This document shows positions 4,058 through 7,658 of a stretch of DNA of 7,658 bases, one piece after another. The notes beneath the pieces are model-generated. The model was not told where the DNA came from. It made no database searches and saw nothing but the letters and a program-made list of their open reading frames with translations. Within the stretch, counting starts at the first letter, position 1. Every line of letters begins with the position of its first letter. A program made the translations under genes and the position numbers. The stretch comes from Gaopeijia sp032250675 (GTDB lineage Bacteria > Gemmatimonadota > Gemmatimonadetes > Longimicrobiales > Gaopeijiaceae), in assembly GCA_032250675.1 (NCBI GenBank), contig JAVVEY010000120.1, forward strand, positions 1-7,658, given 5' to 3'.

Positions 4058-6491
4058 GCGCGGCCTCGGGGGCCCCGGACGAATGGGTCGGAAGGCGCCG
4101 GCGGCGCAGCGCGCCGATCCCGGCCACGCCGAAGAGGAGGAGCGAACTCACCACCGAGATCGCGAAACCCGCGCGGACGCGTGGGTCGTGATGCACCATC
4201 TCGACCTCGTGGGTTCCCGCGGGGATCGCCACGGCCTGTTGTGTGAGGTTGACCCGATGCACCTCCGCGCGCTCCCCGTCGACGCTCGCCTGCCACCCGT
4301 CGTACCAATTCTCGGCGAGGACGAGGAGCGCGGCGCGATCGGTGCTCACCCGAAGACGACTGGCGTCGACGTCGCGTTCGAGCCACTCGACCTCGCCGAT
4401 CGGGTCACCGCCTGCCACCTCCACCCCGAGATCCTCGGGCACGATCACGACGCGATCCACCGGGAAGTCCGGTTGCATCAGCGCCCCCACCACCTCCGCG
4501 TCGGGGGCGACGCGCACCTCGCCGACGAGTCGGGCGCGCGGGAGGTCGTCGACCCGGTAGAGCGTCTCATACGTGCGCCCATCCGGGAGTTGTGACGCCG
4601 TCTCGGCGGTCGCATCCGCGAGGGCGGCGACCCCCTGCTCCACCGGATCCCCGTACTGGGCGCTCGGCCAGAGGACGTAGCGCGTATTCGTGAGGCGGAG
4701 GAGGTTCTCGGAGAGGAGGAGGTTCTGCGGGAGCCCACCCCGATCCGAGCCGATGAAGGTGCGGTAGCGCGCGAGGTCGTTGGGATGATGTCCCCACGTC
4801 AGTTCGATCCCGAAGGTCGCGCCGCGCACGCTCCCGTCGCCCGCGCGCATGTCGAAGAGCCGAAAGGGGGACTCCTTCCCGACCTTTTCGGCGATGTACG
4901 CCTCCATCGGCTCCGGAGCGCCGAAGGCTTCGAAGGGCTTCGTCCGGATGAAGGAGGCGTCCACCCGCGCGCCATCGAAGGTCACGAGGAGGGCGAGCCC
5001 CGCGAAGACGAGCGCAGAGGGAAGTTTCCGCTGTGTGGCGTACCATCCGAGCGCGGTGGTGGCGAGCGCGAGGAGCGCGAGGACGAGGGCACCTCGCGTA
5101 ATGAACTCCGTTGCGGAGAGGAGGGCAGCGCGCTTCTCGGGGGTGATCGATGTGTAGAGGGTCGAGGTCCAGATCGACGCGAGCCCTCCCGATGCGGCGA
5201 GGAAGAAGAGGACGCCCGCGATTCCCGCGCCCCCGAAGAGGATGCGCAGATCGATCCGCTGCTCCCCGGCGTCCGTCGCACCTTCCGCGTGCGCGATGAG
5301 GCGATCGGCCCCGAAGGCGGCGAGGACGGTGACGGCGAAGCCGGTGAGGAAGATCGCCATGCTTGCCGCGCGAAAGAGCGAGACGCCGGGGAGGAGCGCG
5401 TACGCCAGATGCCACACCGGGGTGTGGGCACCGAGCGCATGGAGGAGCGCGAGTCCGCCCATCCCCAGGAAGTACCAGCGGAGACGTCGCGCGGCCGGCG
5501 CCACGAAGCCCACCGCGGCGAGGAGGAGGAGGACCGATCCGAGGTACTCGTGGTTCAGTTTGAAGGGATTGCGCCCCCAGTACGTGCCCGTCGTCCACTC
5601 CGACGTCCCGGCGTTGTTTCCGACGAACTCGGGGAGCACGAGGGAGAGCCCCTCCTCGGGGTGCAGCGACCACGACGAGGCGTACGCCTTGTTCGCCTCG
5701 GCGTCCGCTCCCGTCGTGGTGGCGGTGCGGCGCGAATCGCTCATGATGTAGTCGAGCGCGGGGAGGAACTGCACGCCGGCGGCCCCCACCCCGAGGAGCG
5801 AGGCGGCGACGAAGAGCCCGAATCCCGTCGCGGCGCGTCGCCTCCCCTTCCCCGCCTTCGCCTCTCCGATCGCCAGAAAGAGCCCCCACGCCCCCGCGGC
5901 CAGGAAGAGGAAGTAGGCCATCTGGAAGTGCGTGGTGAGTGTGGCGAGCGCGACGACGACGCCGATCCCCGTCCACGCGGCGGCGCGGCGGTCGCGGACC
6001 CAGAGATGGACGGCGAGGAAGAGGAAGGGGGTGAGCGCCGTGACGAAGATCTTCCCGTCGTGCGCGGGATAGACGAGGGTCACGAAGTAGGGCGCCACGA
6101 GGTAGCCGAGCCCCGCGATCGTGGCGGCCCACCGCCCCACGCCGAGCGCCCGCGTGAAGGCGTACATCCCCACCCCGGCCAGGAAGACGTGCAGCACGAG
6201 CTTCCACCCGAGCGCCCGGTACGTCTCCATGACGAGGAGGAGGGGCGCCGAGAGGGGGTAGAGCGAATCGCCCCCGGCGAGCGACGCCAGGAAGGGAGTG
6301 CCTCCGAGGATGTACGGATTCCACCCCGGGAAGTTGCCGTTCCGGAGCGCCTCCGCGAAGAAGGCGCGCGCCGCGTACCCGAGCCCCTCGGTGTCCTGCC
6401 CGAAGAGCATCGCATTCGAGAAGACGAAGTCCCGGAAGAGGAAGAGGGTGACGAGGGCGAAGAGCCCGGGGGGGAGCCAGCGTGACTTCAT
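4035..6491 (-). CDS. YfhO-family multi-spanning membrane protein (putative GT-C glycosyltransferase)
   Basis: The 818-residue product starts with a signal-anchor-like helix (7-24), followed by an acidic loop with GQDTE (31-35), GWNPYILGGTPF (56-67) and GGDSLYPL (73-80), typical of YfhO (PF09586). Asp33 in this first outer loop fits the GT-C fold. Further helices span about 97-245, 315-395, 417-434 and 467-506, with HDGK at 144-147. A periplasmic part follows, with LLRLTNTRYVLW (597-608), then a beta-rich segment WYDGWQASVDG (729-739) and IPAGTHEVEM (758-767), a last helix (774-794) and a basic tail. In Bacillus subtilis YfhO is needed to glycosylate lipoteichoic acid with sugar from CsbB; here the acceptor must differ. 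The ATG at 6491 has GAAGAG about seven bases upstream. The frame stays open for 182 more codons, but these are serine/arginine-rich shadow of the GT4 gene and are excluded. It follows GT4 by 10 bases. Confidence 0.9.
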   Translation of the reverse strand: MKSRWLPPGLFALVTLFLFRDFVFSNAMLFGQDTEGLGYAARAFFAEALRNGNFPGWNPYILGGTPFLASLAGGDSLYPLSAPLLLVMETYRALGWKLVLHVFLAGVGMYAFTRALGVGRWAATIAGLGYLVAPYFVTLVYPAHDGKIFVTALTPFLFLAVHLWVRDRRAAAWTGIGVVVALATLTTHFQMAYFLFLAAGAWGLFLAIGEAKAGKGRRRAATGFGLFVAASLLGVGAAGVQFLPALDYIMSDSRRTATTTGADAEANKAYASSWSLHPEEGLSLVLPEFVGNNAGTSEWTTGTYWGRNPFKLNHEYLGSVLLLLAAVGFVAPAARRLRWYFLGMGGLALLHALGAHTPVWHLAYALLPGVSLFRAASMAIFLTGFAVTVLAAFGADRLIAHAEGATDAGEQRIDLRILFGGAGIAGVLFFLAASGGLASIWTSTLYTSITPEKRAALLSATEFITRGALVLALLALATTALGWYATQRKLPSALVFAGLALLVTFDGARVDASFIRTKPFEAFGAPEPMEAYIAEKVGKESPFRLFDMRAGDGSVRGATFGIELTWGHHPNDLARYRTFIGSDRGGLPQNLLLSENLLRLTNTRYVLWPSAQYGDPVEQGVAALADATAETASQLPDGRTYETLYRVDDLPRARLVGEVRVAPDAEVVGALMQPDFPVDRVVIVPEDLGVEVAGGDPIGEVEWLERDVDASRLRVSTDRAALLVLAENWYDGWQASVDGERAEVHRVNLTQQAVAIPAGTHEVEMVHHDPRVRAGFAISVVSSLLLFGVAGIGALRRRRLPTHSSGAPEAARDDVSEA

Positions 6492-6501
6492 TCGAATCTC
6501 T

Positions 6502-7658
6502 TCACGATCGGAGTTCGGGATGATCGATGGGGCGGGTCGAATCGGAGACGAGGAGGGAACGGTACAGCGCGAGGTGGCGCTCGGCGAGCCGTCGGTTGCT
6601 CCACCGCGCCACGACCCGGCGGCGGCCTTCACGGCCTCGGTCCGCGAGGGCGGGGTCGTCGAGGAGCTCCGAGACCCGCGCCGCGAGACCCACCGGATCG
6701 GCGGGCTCGAAGAGCCCGCCCACCGTGTCGTCGATGATCTCGGGGAGGCCGCCGACGCGCGAGGCGGCAACGGGAACCTCGCAGGCGAGGCATTCGAGGG
6801 CGGCCACCGAGGTCGCCTCCATGAGGGAGGGGAAGATCGCGAGTTCGGCGGAGCGGAGGAGGCCCGGCATCTCGGGGTTGGGACGGCGTCCGAGGAAGCG
6901 GACGCGATCGGCGACGCCGAGCTCGCCGGCGAGGGCCTCGAGGCGCGCGCGTTCGGGGCCGTCGCCGACGAAGACGACCTCGACGTCGTGGCATTTGGCG
7001 ATGAGGGGGAGCGCGCGCACCGCGAACTCCACGCCATTCTTCGAGAAGAGACGGCGCGGCACGATCAGGCGGCGACGTCCCTCCCCGGGTGTCGGGAGCG
7101 CGGGGGCACCCGGTCCGAATCGCTCGGTGTCGACCCCATTGGTCAGCGCCTCCACACGGATTCCCGGAGCGATCGATTCCCCAACGTGCGCGATCTCGGT
7201 ACTCGCGGCGAGGTTGTGATCGACGGATCGAAGCATGCGCTCGAAGAGCGGACGCCAGAGGGCGGACTCGGCGCGCACGAGGAAGTGGGAGGTGTGCCAG
7301 GTGGTCACCACCGGGGTCCGGGCCCCTCCCCGGGCCATGAGGATCGGGAACACCGAGGCGAACGCCTGCGCGTGCAGGATGTCGGCGTCACGCGCGAGCC
7401 TGGCGGTGCGCGGCGTGGAGCAGATGGCGTGGAGACCCCATCCGAGGGGGTGACGCGCCGGAAACCAGGTGCGGTGCACCTCGACGCCCTCGATGATCTC
7501 GTGGCGCGGGAGCCCCGGAAGAGAGCGTGAGGTGACGATCGCCACCCGGTGGCCCATCTGCACCAGCGCGCGGCAGAGGTGGAAGACGTGGCTCTCGAGC
7601 CCCCCCACCTCGGGGGGGAAGTAGACGCAGTGCATCACGATCGAGAGCGGCCGCCCGC
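6502..7658 (-). CDS. GT4-family glycosyltransferase, 5' end outside the window
   Basis: At least 384 codons of a GT-B fold enzyme are visible. Numbering from an in-frame GTG at 7638: YFPPEVGGLESH (6-17, the donor-side glycine loop), DILHAQAFAS (86-95), NGVDTERF (167-174), RRLFSKNG (195-202), VGDGPERARLE (224-234), VRFLGRRP (246-253), the EX7E motif with Glu274 and Glu282 in FPSLMEATSVAALECLACEVP, and GGLPEII (297-303). These mark a retaining GT4 using an NDP-sugar in the cytoplasm. GTG 7638 and ATG 7635 are poor starts: neither has a Shine-Dalgarno, and the frame stays open to the edge reading RPLSIVMHCVYFPP, which supplies the first beta strand such enzymes need. The true start is therefore just past the right edge, and the gene lacks only a few codons. 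It is the first visible gene of the operon and likely builds the glycan or glycolipid acceptor. Confidence 0.9.
   Translation of the reverse strand, partial: GRPLSIVMHCVYFPPEVGGLESHVFHLCRALVQMGHRVAIVTSRSLPGLPRHEIIEGVEVHRTWFPARHPLGWGLHAICSTPRTARLARDADILHAQAFASVFPILMARGGARTPVVTTWHTSHFLVRAESALWRPLFERMLRSVDHNLAASTEIAHVGESIAPGIRVEALTNGVDTERFGPGAPALPTPGEGRRRLIVPRRLFSKNGVEFAVRALPLIAKCHDVEVVFVGDGPERARLEALAGELGVADRVRFLGRRPNPEMPGLLRSAELAIFPSLMEATSVAALECLACEVPVAASRVGGLPEIIDDTVGGLFEPADPVGLAARVSELLDDPALADRGREGRRRVVARWSNRRLAERHLALYRSLLVSDSTRPIDHPELRS

Noticed and set aside
4785..6485. 566-codon rightward ORF opposite YfhO
   Set aside because: Composition is dominated by E, R, G and P with no domain signal; it mirrors the third-position bias of the real gene on the other strand.
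6492..7037. N-terminal extension giving YfhO a 1000-residue frame
   Set aside because: The extension is serine/arginine/proline-rich out-of-frame reading of the GT4 gene. The ATG at 6491 gives a proper first helix and has a ribosome binding site.

Overview
This window comes from a G+C-rich bacterial chromosome. Coding density is high, third codon positions are mostly G or C, and signal peptides (one with a lipobox) are present. The family mix (YfgM-like TPR protein, large YfhO membrane protein with an HDGK motif, soluble DPM1-like GT2, GT4) resembles Gemmatimonadota or a related Gram-negative-type soil lineage. That assignment is from recollection of similar proteins and is only moderately secure. 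There are no rRNA, tRNA, CRISPR, transposase or phage genes.

Left edge (1-607): two leftward reading frames. One starts 67 bases from the edge with a signal peptide and leaves the window. The other is a 104-residue lipoprotein-like ORF whose second half is the conserved N-terminal segment of a gamma-glutamyltransferase (GGT), stopped just before the first catalytic-domain loops; it looks like a 5' remnant. A sigma70-like promoter (498-526) points right to the next gene.

Centre-left (608-1623): a rightward gene for a single-pass membrane protein with a periplasmic TPR domain, then about 320 bases between convergent genes. This gap holds the least ordinary DNA of the window: a 12-bp perfect palindrome, three exact 14-bp tandem repeats that form overlapping inverted repeats (GCTGA-N6-TCAGC), a fourth diverged copy with longer arms, and an AT-rich island with a 14-bp palindrome and a near-consensus sigma70 promoter. 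That promoter faces the 3' end of the neighbouring leftward operon.

Right three quarters (1624-7658): one tight leftward operon. In transcription order it encodes a GT4 glycosyltransferase (5' end outside the window), a YfhO-family multi-spanning membrane protein, an LPG-synthase-TM/UPF0104 flippase-like membrane protein, a DPM1-like polyprenyl-phosphate sugar synthase, and a class I SAM methyltransferase. Gaps are 10 and 5 bases and overlaps are 23 and 4 bases, so co-transcription and translational coupling are likely. The inferred logic is a lipid-linked sugar pathway. The DPM1-like enzyme charges polyprenyl phosphate with a sugar on the cytoplasmic face, a membrane protein (perhaps the UPF0104 one) moves it across, and YfhO transfers it to an envelope acceptor. 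This parallels the CsbB/GtcA/YfhO system of Bacillus with the first two parts replaced. GT4 and the methyltransferase would build or modify the acceptor. Substrates cannot be read from the sequence.
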